Origin: Maribacter sp. ACAM166
GTDB lineage: Bacteria > Bacteroidota > Bacteroidia > Flavobacteriales > Flavobacteriaceae
Length of the DNA: 64,000 nucleotides
NCBI RefSeq assembly: GCF_005771495.1
Contig: NZ_VAUW01000003.1
Coordinates: 186,001-250,000 of the forward strand
Direction of reading: 5' to 3'
A program made the translations under genes and the position numbers. Shown here in pieces: positions 43,063 to 51,790 of the stretch. Numbering within the stretch: position 1 is the first letter of the stretch; each line of letters starts with the position of its first letter. A model generated the notes under the pieces. It saw only the letters and a program-made list of their open reading frames with translations. It was not told the origin of the DNA and did not search any database.

Positions 43063-43499
43063 ATCTTATCGATAATATCCTTTAATTCCATAACGCTTTT
43101 TTCGTGAAACAGCTCCAAGGCCTTTCGCATAATGTCGTTGCGGGACACTTTTTTGTTCAACTTATAGTTATAGGCACTTGCCAATTTTTCGTAATCCTCG
43201 AAACAGGTCTTGCTCAATCTAAAAATAAATTGTTCTTTCTTATCGGTATACCGATCTTGCTCAAGGAACATTTCAAAATCCGTTACTTTTTTTCGTTCAT
43301 TCATATTCAAGTTTGAGGTTGGAAAACTATCTACGGTCGACTCCTTTGATTCAATATTTCCCAAACTTTTACCCTTCAAATCATTCTGCTTGATGTTCAG
43401 CTCTCGCTCATCCCTGAGACCTTTAACTTCTTTTTGTGTGTCCATATTGTCCAAAATCGCTGAATCGAGCAAATCTTTGACGTTTAATTTCTTTCCCAT
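43059..43499 (-). CDS. RHH DNA-binding protein (DUF3408/TraB-like), likely partner of ParA
   Basis: A 146-residue protein. The N-terminal 85 residues are charged and probably disordered. The C-terminus has a ribbon-helix-helix pattern: strand KEQFIFRLSK, helix FEDYEKLASAYNYKL, helix SRNDIMRKALELFHE. It lies 2 nt after the ParA gene, the arrangement of type Ib partition (ParA plus small RHH protein) and of TraA-TraB in CTnDOT elements. A probable binding array lies upstream of parA. Confidence 0.75.
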   Translation of the reverse strand: MGKKLNVKDLLDSAILDNMDTQKEVKGLRDERELNIKQNDLKGKSLGNIESKESTVDSFPTSNLNMNERKKVTDFEMFLEQDRYTDKKEQFIFRLSKTCFEDYEKLASAYNYKLNKKVSRNDIMRKALELFHEKSVMELKDIIDKI

Positions 43500-43501
43500 A
43501 A

Positions 43502-44176
43502 TCAGTTTTTTGATATTTCAAGTACTTCTTCCATGAATCGCTTAAGCCCCCGTTCTCCGTTTTCTTTGGATGACGGAATGGGAACAAGCGTATTTCGATA
43601 TTTCTCCCTATAAATGGTTCGCTCCATGACCACCTGTCGCATCATGGGCATTCCCGCGCTAGCTAGGGTTCTACGAACGGCATTGAACTTGTTGACCTTG
43701 ACGAGCTCGTAACGGTTAAAAAAAAGATTGACCGAACGTAGCACCCTATCATCATTGCCCAGAAAATTCTTCCGCAAGGTCTTATAGAATACGGCGGTAC
43801 TGTCGATTTCCAATTCGTCAAGAAAAAAGGGAATGAAGATGTGTTCGACATACAAAAGACCCCGCACCATCTCCTCATTCAAGTTTCCAGGAAAATCGAT
43901 GATGATGAAATCCATGGTGCCATAATACTTTTTGATCAACGGTTCCAAGGTATGGATGGTGGCTCGTTCTACGGGAAAGAATTTTGTCTCGGTCGCACCG
44001 ATTTGTGTCAAATCCCGTTTCCGTTTTTTGTAGACCGAATACTGCGGATTGTCCATATCGATCAATACCACCTTTTTACCGTACAAATGAAAAAGGTTGG
44101 TGGCCAGGATAATGTTCAGGGTCGTTTTGCCACAACCACCCTTTTCGCCCGTACAGGAGATAATTTTAGTTTCCAT
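43502..44176 (-). CDS. ParA/MinD-like ATPase (TraA of conjugative elements)
   Basis: A 224-residue ATPase. The deviant Walker A is CTGEKGGCGKTTLNIILA (about 8-25), and DMDNPQ plus MDFIIIDFPGNL supply the A' and B motifs. It has no N-terminal HTH, so it is of the short ParA type that partners RHH proteins. It could segregate the element while it is circular, or position the transfer machinery. Its promoter region contains the 8-bp repeat array. Confidence 0.88.
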   Translation of the reverse strand: METKIISCTGEKGGCGKTTLNIILATNLFHLYGKKVVLIDMDNPQYSVYKKRKRDLTQIGATETKFFPVERATIHTLEPLIKKYYGTMDFIIIDFPGNLNEEMVRGLLYVEHIFIPFFLDELEIDSTAVFYKTLRKNFLGNDDRVLRSVNLFFNRYELVKVNKFNAVRRTLASAGMPMMRQVVMERTIYREKYRNTLVPIPSSKENGERGLKRFMEEVLEISKN

Positions 44177-44191
44177 AGGTATACTTTTAAA

Positions 44192-44343
44192 TTTATATGG
44201 TCATATGATTATAGCGTCATATGGCCATTTGGTACTATGAGCATTCCATGCAATAGCGCTATGATGCTATACAGCTATATAGCATTGTTGCAATACAGCT
44301 ATAGTGCATTGAACCTATATCGCTATATAACAATGACCATTGC
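44192..44343. repeat. Array of 19 degenerate 8-bp units, probable centromere/operator
   Basis: Reading from 44192 in steps of 8 gives TTTATATG, GTCATATG, ATTATAGC, GTCATATG, GCCATTTG, GTACTATG, AGCATTCC, ATGCAATA, GCGCTATG, ATGCTATA, CAGCTATA, TAGCATTG, TTGCAATA, CAGCTATA, GTGCATTG, AACCTATA, TCGCTATA, TAACAATG, ACCATTGC. The approximate consensus is NNGCTATR. The array starts 16 nt upstream of the parA start codon. RHH proteins such as ParG and omega bind short boxes repeated every 7-8 bp, so this is a good candidate site for the RHH protein. Confidence 0.75.
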
Positions 44344-44422
44344 TTTAGTAGGTATTCGAAAGAGGGGATTATGCTGTTACAAGTAATTAAAAGCGAGTCG
44401 ACTTGGGGGCTGCGAAGAGATG

Positions 44423-44821
44423 CTACAATTCGGACTTAAAATCCTTTATGGCATCCGATATGCGTTCTTCAAGTTCAAGGAATTTTTCTTGAAGCCCTTC
44501 CTGATAGACCATATTCTCCCCAAGCTTTCTCTTTTGTATAAATTCGTTGTCAGGCAAAAGAACCCATATAGGATTGTATCCTAGGCTATAGAAATAGAGA
44601 ATGATCTTTATCGAATTGACCATGGAAGAGCCGCGCTCGACATTGGCCAAAGTCGCACGGTCGATGTTCAGTCGTTCGCTCAGTTTCGTTAATGAAAACT
44701 CACTAAATCGTTTGTCCTCGATATCGTCGAGTTCGACGAGTTCAAGTCGTATTTCCTTTAAGCGTTCCCCGATATATCCGAGGTCTTTGGAGTCTAGTGC
44801 AATAATTGATTCAATATCCAT
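44423..44821 (-). CDS. XRE-type helix-turn-helix regulator
   Basis: A 132-residue protein. The HTH is in FSLTKLSERLNIDRATLANV ERGSSM (about 46-71). The C-terminal part (LYFYSLGYNPIWVLLPDNEF) has the short tail often seen in such regulators. Its start overlaps the stop of the coupling-protein gene by 1 nt. It may control the tra operon or the parA region downstream (inference). Confidence 0.8.
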   Translation of the reverse strand: MDIESIIALDSKDLGYIGERLKEIRLELVELDDIEDKRFSEFSLTKLSERLNIDRATLANVERGSSMVNSIKIILYFYSLGYNPIWVLLPDNEFIQKRKLGENMVYQEGLQEKFLELEERISDAIKDFKSEL

Positions 44822-47286
44822 TATTCAAAATTTTCTATGGGATAAGAGGAAAACTTCTCCTCAAAAATATGTTCCGATTCTTCTTGAAGGTCGGCCAAAC
44901 TATTCATTTCCGAATCTTCAAGTTCTTTTTCAAAGTTATCCATGAATTCCGTTACCGCCGCTCCAGAATTGTCGATTGACTTTGCAATTTCACCATTTAT
45001 TTTCTTTTCGTCAAATATGGCACTCTTTAGTTCCTTTCCGGTACTGCGCTTATACTCTTCCTTGACCAATTCGTCGACTTCGCTGATGATCTGATCGAAT
45101 TTCGCCTGAGTTACCCTGTCTATTTCCGTCTGCACCAAAAACTCTTCCACGATGTGTCCGAACAGATTTTCCCATTCAGCGGAACCTGCACCTTCTTTTA
45201 AAAGTTCTAAAATAGAACTTTTGTATTCGAAAAGGCGAAGTTCTTTGACCACGCTTTTAAAGATTCTGCATTTGGTGCCGTTGGAAAAGCTACTCTTCGC
45301 TACTTTATCGAGATGCGGGCCGTAGAACTCGATATAACCCATGTCATTTTCCAATAACGACCTTGATTTTTTTGCAAGTTCAAGTTCCCGGACAAGTTTT
45401 ATTTGCGTTTGAAATTGTTTTTCGTAATCTGCCGGTCTGAAATCATTGACGATGGGCAGCTCATGTCTCATGGCCCGCTCTTTACCTGCAATATCCGGCA
45501 GTAGTTGACCATAACACTTTTTCTCCGGTATTTGGTGCTCGAAAGTATCCGCCAAAAGGCCGGCAAAATGACCCGTCGACATCGAAGCGATCTTACTTTT
45601 GGGCAATAGTTCCATCATCTGGGTACTCCAATTGGTGCTCACATCGGAACTGCTCGTGTTTTTTGAAATTCGTTCTTGATGTATTTTTCCAAAAAGCTCG
45701 CTCAATCGCCTAGCGGTCTCCCCCTTGGCCGCACCGCAAATAACATTGGCGCAGTTGGCATAAATTACATCGGCCAATTCCCTGCCATAGTCCAAGATGA
45801 GTTGCCCTACGCTTTGTAGGCCCAAGATGGTGGCGATTTTGTTTTCCCTGCCGGTATCGATAATAGTCCGTAACAACATGATGAACAGCGTTGGCACCTC
45901 GTCGATGATAAGGGCCATCGGGCGCTTCCCAGGTTTATTGACCTGTTTTAGAATGGTGTTCATATACAGGCCCAAGGGAGCGGAGTACACTTCCTTACGC
46001 TCGGGATTGTTCTGAAGGGATACGATTTTAGGATATCTTGGGTCATTGACATCAAGACTAAAGTCATTGCCCGACATCACATAAAAAATTTCCTTGGTCG
46101 CCATGCTGGAAAGGCTTATCTGAACAGTACTGGTCTGACCTGATAATTGTTCCATGGCTTCTTTTTCAAGTGCATCACGAAAGGGCACCAGTATTTGGCG
46201 TACCTCGACATCCTTGGTCATGATTTCCATTAAAATGTCGATTTTGACCGTGGTCAATATAGCCAAATGCCCTGGGGTACAGATATAGTTTCCAGTCTCC
46301 TCGGATTTCTTTTTAAGGTACCAGATGCAGCCTCCCGTATAACTGATGGCACTTCGCGAAAAGTAGTCCTGCCTCTTGATCCATTCTGGGTTCAGGTTCT
46401 TCATAAGCGTCGCGGCAGTATCGATGGCATCGGATTGATTAGTAAGTCTATAGGGATCCATGGGATTGTTCTTGTGGGTCATTCTCAGGTCATCGAAACA
46501 GATCCGATATAATTTTGGAAAAGGCGTTTCGGAATTATCGCCATGCTTTTTCTTGGCTTCTTGCAGGTAGCCATAGGCCTTTCGGGTCAAGGTATCGAAC
46601 TTGAAATCGTAGATGACCATAGCGAATTTCTTGTTGATAAACTGCGCCATGATTTCCTCGATAACAGAGAACGATTTACCGCTGCCCGGCGTACCTATAA
46701 CGAGCAACGAGCGAAACAGGTTCACAAAATTAATCCACCCTTTCCGTTCTTTTCCCTTATGGGTATAGGCATATGGAATGTTTACGGAGTGCGGCGTATC
46801 GATGCGCTCTTCAGTCTGTTCAAAAGTTTCGTTCGCATCATTGAACGGGTCTTTGTCGGCAAGGTTCATGAAATTGAGAAATTGAAACAAGCGCATGCCA
46901 AAGGTCATCAAGCCTAGATAAGCACAAGACAATAATGTCAAAGAAACCCACATGCCGCTTAAGGAAGCTCCATAAATAAGGGCGGAAACAAAAAGGATGC
47001 CTATAGAAATCACAAAACCTAGAATACTTTTTTTGCGATTGATGTCTTCCTTTTTGGTTGGTCGGTACATCATGATACCACCCATCAAAAGACCGAATAA
47101 TAGAATGCGGGCAGTTGTCCCCTCAGAAGGTAATCCCGATTGTACCAAATACGTGTAAGCTTTGTTTAAAAATGCATTTTGACCATAATGATAAACATAC
47201 AGCGCATAATATTCCCGAAAGGCAATAATAGTGAAGTAGAAGGCGGACAGGTACATGCCCATATACCCTTTGTTCTTATCTTGCAT
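44821..47286 (-). CDS. Type IV coupling protein (VirD4/TraG-like, MobC position)
   Basis: An 821-residue membrane ATPase. Four hydrophobic helices lie in the first 125 residues. Walker A is LVIGTPGSGKSFSVIEE (about 194-210) and Walker B RPMALIIDEVPTLFIM (about 455-470). QSVGQLILDYG and CANVICGAAKGETARRLSEL are typical of coupling proteins. It delivers the relaxase-DNA complex to the T4SS. The C-terminus (700-821) is acidic and helical. No relaxase gene is seen beside it. Confidence 0.9.
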   Translation of the reverse strand: MQDKNKGYMGMYLSAFYFTIIAFREYYALYVYHYGQNAFLNKAYTYLVQSGLPSEGTTARILLFGLLMGGIMMYRPTKKEDINRKKSILGFVISIGILFVSALIYGASLSGMWVSLTLLSCAYLGLMTFGMRLFQFLNFMNLADKDPFNDANETFEQTEERIDTPHSVNIPYAYTHKGKERKGWINFVNLFRSLLVIGTPGSGKSFSVIEEIMAQFINKKFAMVIYDFKFDTLTRKAYGYLQEAKKKHGDNSETPFPKLYRICFDDLRMTHKNNPMDPYRLTNQSDAIDTAATLMKNLNPEWIKRQDYFSRSAISYTGGCIWYLKKKSEETGNYICTPGHLAILTTVKIDILMEIMTKDVEVRQILVPFRDALEKEAMEQLSGQTSTVQISLSSMATKEIFYVMSGNDFSLDVNDPRYPKIVSLQNNPERKEVYSAPLGLYMNTILKQVNKPGKRPMALIIDEVPTLFIMLLRTIIDTGRENKIATILGLQSVGQLILDYGRELADVIYANCANVICGAAKGETARRLSELFGKIHQERISKNTSSSDVSTNWSTQMMELLPKSKIASMSTGHFAGLLADTFEHQIPEKKCYGQLLPDIAGKERAMRHELPIVNDFRPADYEKQFQTQIKLVRELELAKKSRSLLENDMGYIEFYGPHLDKVAKSSFSNGTKCRIFKSVVKELRLFEYKSSILELLKEGAGSAEWENLFGHIVEEFLVQTEIDRVTQAKFDQIISEVDELVKEEYKRSTGKELKSAIFDEKKINGEIAKSIDNSGAAVTEFMDNFEKELEDSEMNSLADLQEESEHIFEEKFSSYPIENFE

Positions 47287-47331
47287 AACCTCTTCGTTTG
47301 CGTTTCTTTCCTTTCTCTGCCATCTTATGTT

Positions 47332-48624
47332 TCACCAAGGTTGGACTAGCCGACAATCGGACTTTTTTTTTACAGAAATCAGTTCGTCGTTCCAATCTTT
47401 ATGGGTGGGGGATTTGTCTATTTTTAACACGTCCTTCAAAAAACATTGCGATAGTATGTCCATCCCCCTTTGCCAGAATGTTCTTGATGCTTCTTGCAAC
47501 TGGTGGATTTGTTCTAGGTTGAGCTCCCAAATCACCTTATCCTTAAAGCAAATCACCTTGTCAAAGACCTGTGTCATCCCCTCGGGGCCGCTACCGATTT
47601 GCCTATTGATAAAGTCTGCATCCCGCTCCATTGCAATAAGGGATTTGGACTGATAGTTCAGCTTGAGCTGCATAATAGGGCGCTTCCAATCAAGTTCCAT
47701 AAAAACGCTATCTGACCGTCGATTAACATAGCTGCTCAGTACCATAAGGTCGTAGCGCATCCCTTCGATATCATGGTCAAGGGCCAAATGAATCGGCAAA
47801 GGAGTAGGCCCACTAACCACTTTGTTCCATTGGAAAAACTGCTCCAATTTTCGTGAATCGATATGGCCCGACATGGAAATATAAAATGCATTCGGATGTC
47901 CATGTAGCTCATGATAGGCCATAGCGTCAAATCCGCTTTCCACGCACACCACTTTTTCAGCCTCGACCTCTGGATTTGAAACGAAAAGATATTCGTAGCG
48001 TTCATTTAGAAACAATCTAAATTTCTTCATTTTGCCATCTTTTCGGTCCCGATACGGTCTATTGTACAAGGTGTAATTTTTGATACCGCCATCAGTTGCG
48101 TATTTCGGAAGCGCGATATTGGCAATACGACCTTGGTTATCGTTAACATGGAAGGCATTAAAAATTCTATCCTTAAAGGCTTCGGATTGAAGCGTTAGCT
48201 GACTAACATGGCGTTCCTCTGTTAGATAAACGGATTTGGTCAGAGGTTGAATGTTATAGCGTTCTTCTAAGCTGATGAAATTCTTAGTGCTCTTTTGTGG
48301 TGTAGGAGTATTTACGGTGGGATAAGTTCGTTCGATTGCATCTAATCCTGATTTTATGGCTTCATAGAAATTCAAGGAGCGAGTATGTATGAATTTGAAA
48401 AAACGCCCCTTATCCGAGCTGTTATTGCGATTGAAATAGGTAACGGGTTGTCTCTTGACCTGCAGCACGATTCGTTTATCGTCCTTTCTAAATTCTTGGG
48501 AACCGGTACTTTTCTTTGATAGCTGATAACCTTGGGATATCAGATACCCTGAAAAGTTGACCTCCTCATTGATTTGGGCTATCAATTGTTTGTAGTGTAA
48601 AGGGTCTTCGGAATAATTTTTCAT
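47332..48624 (-). CDS. Toprim domain protein (DUF3991/Toprim-like primase relative)
   Basis: A 430-residue protein from the ATG at 48624 (a TTG at 48666 is less likely). The N-terminal part has an insert typical of DUF3991 (RIVLQVKRQPVTYFNRNNSS). The Toprim domain has KVVCVESGFDAMAYHELHG with the catalytic Glu (about 245-263) and LALDHDIEGMRYD with the D-x-D (about 292-304). Such proteins sit on conjugative elements and may prime or process transferred DNA. 46 nt upstream of the coupling-protein gene. Confidence 0.8.
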   Translation of the reverse strand: MKNYSEDPLHYKQLIAQINEEVNFSGYLISQGYQLSKKSTGSQEFRKDDKRIVLQVKRQPVTYFNRNNSSDKGRFFKFIHTRSLNFYEAIKSGLDAIERTYPTVNTPTPQKSTKNFISLEERYNIQPLTKSVYLTEERHVSQLTLQSEAFKDRIFNAFHVNDNQGRIANIALPKYATDGGIKNYTLYNRPYRDRKDGKMKKFRLFLNERYEYLFVSNPEVEAEKVVCVESGFDAMAYHELHGHPNAFYISMSGHIDSRKLEQFFQWNKVVSGPTPLPIHLALDHDIEGMRYDLMVLSSYVNRRSDSVFMELDWKRPIMQLKLNYQSKSLIAMERDADFINRQIGSGPEGMTQVFDKVICFKDKVIWELNLEQIHQLQEASRTFWQRGMDILSQCFLKDVLKIDKSPTHKDWNDELISVKKKSDCRLVQPW

Positions 48625-48698
48625 AATGAATGTATAAAAGATTTCACTTTGTTGGAACTTCAACAAAATGAATCTTTTAGTATATAAAAAGTGATGTT

Positions 48699-48726
48699 AA
48701 AAAAGGCCGTCCAGAATGGACGGCCT
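48699..48726 (-). terminator. Intrinsic terminator
   Basis: On the minus strand AGGCCGTCC pairs with GGACGGCCT (arms 48718-48726 and 48704-48712), a 5-nt loop, then a T6 run. It ends the transcript of the 270-residue gene at 48750-49562. Confidence 0.85.
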
Positions 48727-48749
48727 ATAGTTGGTATAAAGTCAATCCA

Positions 48750-49562
48750 TCAGACTTTCATGCCTCGGCTGCGAGGCTTTTTTTTTTCGTCCTGATGCAC
48801 CTCGATGTTCTTGGCTTTCGCCAAGTCGACATTTTTGGTAATATAGGATTCCCTTCGTGGAGAATAGGATACCAAGTAGGGCTTGACGCCATGTTTCTTA
48901 CTCTTGATGACCATTTCTATTTCCTGGCCCTTGTTAAGCGAATCGGCTTGTTTTGTCGTCAATTTCTCTCCATAGAAATAAGTGTTGGTAGAGAGTGCGG
49001 ATTTGGTCCTAATGTCCTGTATCCTCGGTTCGAAATAGGCCAGTTTTTGAAAGACCTCGCCGTCGTTCGTACTTCCTTGAAATACAACGAAGTCTTTTTT
49101 GTCCACCATACGTTCGAATTCGTCAGCACTAAAAGTATGGTTGTAGGCCCGAGCTTTATCTAAGGTAACCGGCTCGTTTCTTCTGTACTGAACGTCCAAA
49201 CGGGAGCCCAGGTTACGGTCGTATACCATCTGTACCATCTTCGCGCCCTCTTTTAGCTCGCCCTCTGAAATATAGGTCGACTCATGAAAATACTCTTTCC
49301 CCTCGACCAAATTATCGCGCACACTTTCAGGAAGCTTTGCATAACTAATGTATTGGCCTTCTAGTTGTTCCTTTACATCGCCGTAAGCGAATTTTTGCTC
49401 TTTGGATGCGATAGGTTCCAAGAATTTGCTGTTTTTAGGCAGGTTGAACGCCTGCCCGTCATTGGTCATAACCGACACCTTGTCGTCCTGTTCTCCGGTT
49501 TTCGTGGCACGTTGCCACTTTTGGTTTACTTTGACGTAAACCTTTTCTGCTTGATTTTCCAT
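48750..49562 (-). CDS. Conserved conjugative-element protein, function unknown (DUF3945-like)
   Basis: A 270-residue soluble protein starting MENQAEKVYVKVNQKWQRAT. It appears to contain repeated beta-rich modules: KLTTKQADSLNKGQEIEMVI resembles the DUF3945 pattern often found on Bacteroidota mobile elements. The C-terminus is basic (EKKKPRSRGMKV). It has its own terminator and a leader region that is duplicated upstream. No function assigned. Confidence 0.6.
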   Translation of the reverse strand: MENQAEKVYVKVNQKWQRATKTGEQDDKVSVMTNDGQAFNLPKNSKFLEPIASKEQKFAYGDVKEQLEGQYISYAKLPESVRDNLVEGKEYFHESTYISEGELKEGAKMVQMVYDRNLGSRLDVQYRRNEPVTLDKARAYNHTFSADEFERMVDKKDFVVFQGSTNDGEVFQKLAYFEPRIQDIRTKSALSTNTYFYGEKLTTKQADSLNKGQEIEMVIKSKKHGVKPYLVSYSPRRESYITKNVDLAKAKNIEVHQDEKKKPRSRGMKV

Positions 49563-49654
49563 TTTTCAAGTTTTAAATTAAGGATTAATAAACATTTGTT
49601 AACTTCGTAATTCTTAACATGAGATTTCCATTTTTCATGTTTGGAATTAAGGAT
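49556..49654. repeat. Duplicated 30-bp leader of the DUF3945-like gene
   Basis: The segments 49556-49585 and 49625-49654 are 27/30 identical (start TTTCCATTTTTCA, end ATTAAGGAT on the plus strand). The first covers the start codon and leader of the gene at 49562; the second lies 69 nt upstream and contains a small ATG-to-stop frame. It may be a partial duplication of a translation start region or a repeated regulatory site. Confidence 0.75.
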
Positions 49655-49683
49655 AAAAGGGGACGGGAGCGTCCCCTTTTTTT
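49655..49683 (-). terminator. Intrinsic terminator, possibly bidirectional
   Basis: GGGGACG (49659-49665) pairs with CGTCCCC (49670-49676) around a 4-nt loop; a run of A lies left and a run of T right. It directly follows the stop codon of the gene at 49682-50884. Confidence 0.8.
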
Positions 49684-50884
49684 ATACGGCCATTTTAAAG
49701 GCCTTTAATTTCTCGGTTCCTTTGTAGGCACCATTTTCTTCATACTCCAAGGTCCAATTGGCATTTTTCGGTTTTACTATTTCTATGATTTTGTGCATAT
49801 AGTTGCGATAATAGCTCCAGAGAAAGTACCGTAGCGCATTTACCTCGTATGGAATACGGCACGCGACCCACTCCTTTTCTTGGTTCAATACAATACTTTT
49901 TCTATCGAGCAGGGACTGGTCGGTAATTTTATTGAACTTTAAATATTCCTTCATTAAACCGCCATTGTATTTCAAGATCTCATTATGCAATTTCACCAAT
50001 GGTTTCTGTCCCTCGGGGTTGAATTTGACGGATAGATGGTCCTTGTCTACCCTGACCAAAAAGCGAGAGTCGTTGATAAAGGATATCAACATTAAATCCT
50101 GAATGTAGCCTTCGATTTTTGAAGAACCCGTAAAACTGAGCACCATTTTTTTCAGTTTGGTGCGCTTTAAAATTTGTATCAGGATTTTTGAGCTACTATA
50201 ATTGATATCTGACAAGGCTAGAAAAATGACATCCTCCAATTGAAATCTCTTTTGAAATGCCAAGGCCTCCATTGGGGTTCGTAGTACGACCAGATTTTTA
50301 ATGGTCTTTGGTACCTCGCTGAACCAGACGGACTCGGATATTGCGCTTTCGGCGAGCAGGGATAGTTTCCCTTCATTTTCCGTGACATAGCCTGTAAGGT
50401 TGTTGGCAAGGTTTCGGTATGGAAAATATAACTGGCCTTTGGAGTTTTCGAAAACCCTGTTCTCGAACATCTGCAAACCTACCGACTGAATAGGATGTTT
50501 GGTCAATGAAAACTCCGTTTCGAAATCATTGAAATGATTATAATCAAGCGCAACAGTCTCCAATGTATTTTTGGATGTATCGCTCAAAAAAAAGTCTGGC
50601 TTTTTTTCTATATAGGTATAGAAGTCATCTAGCCTTGACCAAAGCCCTGATGTATTATTTGTCTCGTTTCGTGAAATACGTTCCAATATAAAATCAAAAG
50701 GAGTGAGTTTTTTTTCGGGTGCACTTGTTCTATAATATCGATGCCCTAAATCGGTACCGATTACTATATAACCGTTACTATAAGTTCTATAGGTATTGGT
50801 CTTACGCTGTTCCTCCATTCCGAAATGTTCCATAAGGAATATCAAGTTCAGGGTTTCATCAAATTTTCGCCACTTATTTTTCAT
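49682..50884 (-). CDS. Toprim-like protein with degenerate active site
   Basis: A 400-residue protein from the ATG at 50884. NLVVLRTPMEALAFQKRF aligns by eye with VVCVESGFDAMAYHEL of the neighbouring Toprim protein, and KMVLSFTGSSKIEG with HLALDHDIEGMRYD. The catalytic Glu and the D-x-D are therefore replaced. The N-terminal part (TYSNGYIVIGTDLGHRYYRT) resembles the DUF3991 region. A regulatory or structural role is more likely than catalysis (inference). It has its own promoter and terminator. Confidence 0.65.
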   Translation of the reverse strand: MKNKWRKFDETLNLIFLMEHFGMEEQRKTNTYRTYSNGYIVIGTDLGHRYYRTSAPEKKLTPFDFILERISRNETNNTSGLWSRLDDFYTYIEKKPDFFLSDTSKNTLETVALDYNHFNDFETEFSLTKHPIQSVGLQMFENRVFENSKGQLYFPYRNLANNLTGYVTENEGKLSLLAESAISESVWFSEVPKTIKNLVVLRTPMEALAFQKRFQLEDVIFLALSDINYSSSKILIQILKRTKLKKMVLSFTGSSKIEGYIQDLMLISFINDSRFLVRVDKDHLSVKFNPEGQKPLVKLHNEILKYNGGLMKEYLKFNKITDQSLLDRKSIVLNQEKEWVACRIPYEVNALRYFLWSYYRNYMHKIIEIVKPKNANWTLEYEENGAYKGTEKLKAFKMAV

Positions 50885-50900
50885 GTGTGTAAAAATTACA

Positions 50901-50937
50901 TATATTTGCAAATATTACAGCAAATATACTAAATTTG
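50901..50937. promoter_or_regulatory. Overlapping, face-to-face promoters
   Basis: TATATTTG on the plus strand (50901-50908) and TATATTTG on the minus strand (50921-50928) are both perfect TAnnTTTG boxes that point at each other, 12 nt apart. The first would serve the M23 peptidase operon, the second the degenerate Toprim gene. A second plus-strand box TAAATTTG lies at 50930-50937. Confidence 0.6.
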
Positions 50938-50982
50938 TTGAATTACCAAAACATTTGGTTTAAAATTTAAAAATGGAACACA

Positions 50983-51777
50983 ATGGCCTTATGGAATAAT
51001 CTTAAGAAAACTACGCTGGGATGGATCAAAGGATATGCTTCAAAGATAGGCGGTGTAACCAATTCCAAGGATGAGAATCATTTTACACCTCAAAATGCGG
51101 CCTATTGGATATTCGTTGGATTGTTCTTTCTATGTTTTGCGGTCAACCGCTTTTTTTATGGGAATGTTCAAAGAACGGAGCATTCAGACAGCCTAACACA
51201 ACACTTCCAAATTTCTGAAAGTACATCAATCCGGAATAACGTGGTGTATTTGAAACTCGGCCAATTGTTCGGGCAATTGGAAAATTTCCAACAAATGGAA
51301 CGTCTAGAATCTTTCCTTGCTTTACATCCCGAGATTTTGGATAGTGTTCCTTCTGCTGTTCCCTTGTTTCGAGAACATTATGTTCTTTCGAGTCCCTATG
51401 GCAAACGCTACCATCCCATACATAAGATTTCCAAAAAACATTTTGGTGTCGATTTAGCCGCCGCAAAGGACACCCCCATATATGCCACCGCTGCCGGAAG
51501 GGTCACTAGTATTGAAAACAACCCTAAAGGTCATGGCCTACATGTCATTATTTCCCATGCCCATGGTTTTCAAACGCTTTATGGCCATATGGAATCGGTT
51601 GCAGTTTCTGAAGGAGAGAACATTGGTGCCCATGATTTTATTGGAGCCGTAGGCAGTACCGGTATTTCAACGGGTCCTCATCTTCACTACGAAATCATTA
51701 AAAACGGTAAGCGGATCGACCCAACAGGCTCGTTCAATCTGAAATATGAAGTGTACCTGAAATTGAAGAACCTATAA
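50983..51777 (+). CDS. M23 family metallopeptidase, membrane-anchored
   Basis: A 264-residue protein with one membrane helix (AAYWIFVGLFFLCFAVNRFF, about 38-57). The C-terminal LytM domain has HFGVDLAAAKDTPIYATAAG (zinc ligands His and Asp, about 153-172), HGLHVIISHAHG, and GPHLHYEI (about 230-237). It would cut peptidoglycan to let the transfer apparatus pass, as lytic enzymes do in other T4SS. First gene of a plus-strand operon that runs to 58761. Confidence 0.9.
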   Translation: MALWNNLKKTTLGWIKGYASKIGGVTNSKDENHFTPQNAAYWIFVGLFFLCFAVNRFFYGNVQRTEHSDSLTQHFQISESTSIRNNVVYLKLGQLFGQLENFQQMERLESFLALHPEILDSVPSAVPLFREHYVLSSPYGKRYHPIHKISKKHFGVDLAAAKDTPIYATAAGRVTSIENNPKGHGLHVIISHAHGFQTLYGHMESVAVSEGENIGAHDFIGAVGSTGISTGPHLHYEIIKNGKRIDPTGSFNLKYEVYLKLKNL

Positions 51778-51790
51778 TTCATCGAAAGCC

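Noticed and set aside
44200-44226. A simple inverted repeat TGGTCATATGA...TCATATGGCCA as operator of parA
   Set aside because: The pairing is real but is explained better as part of the longer 8-bp periodic array.
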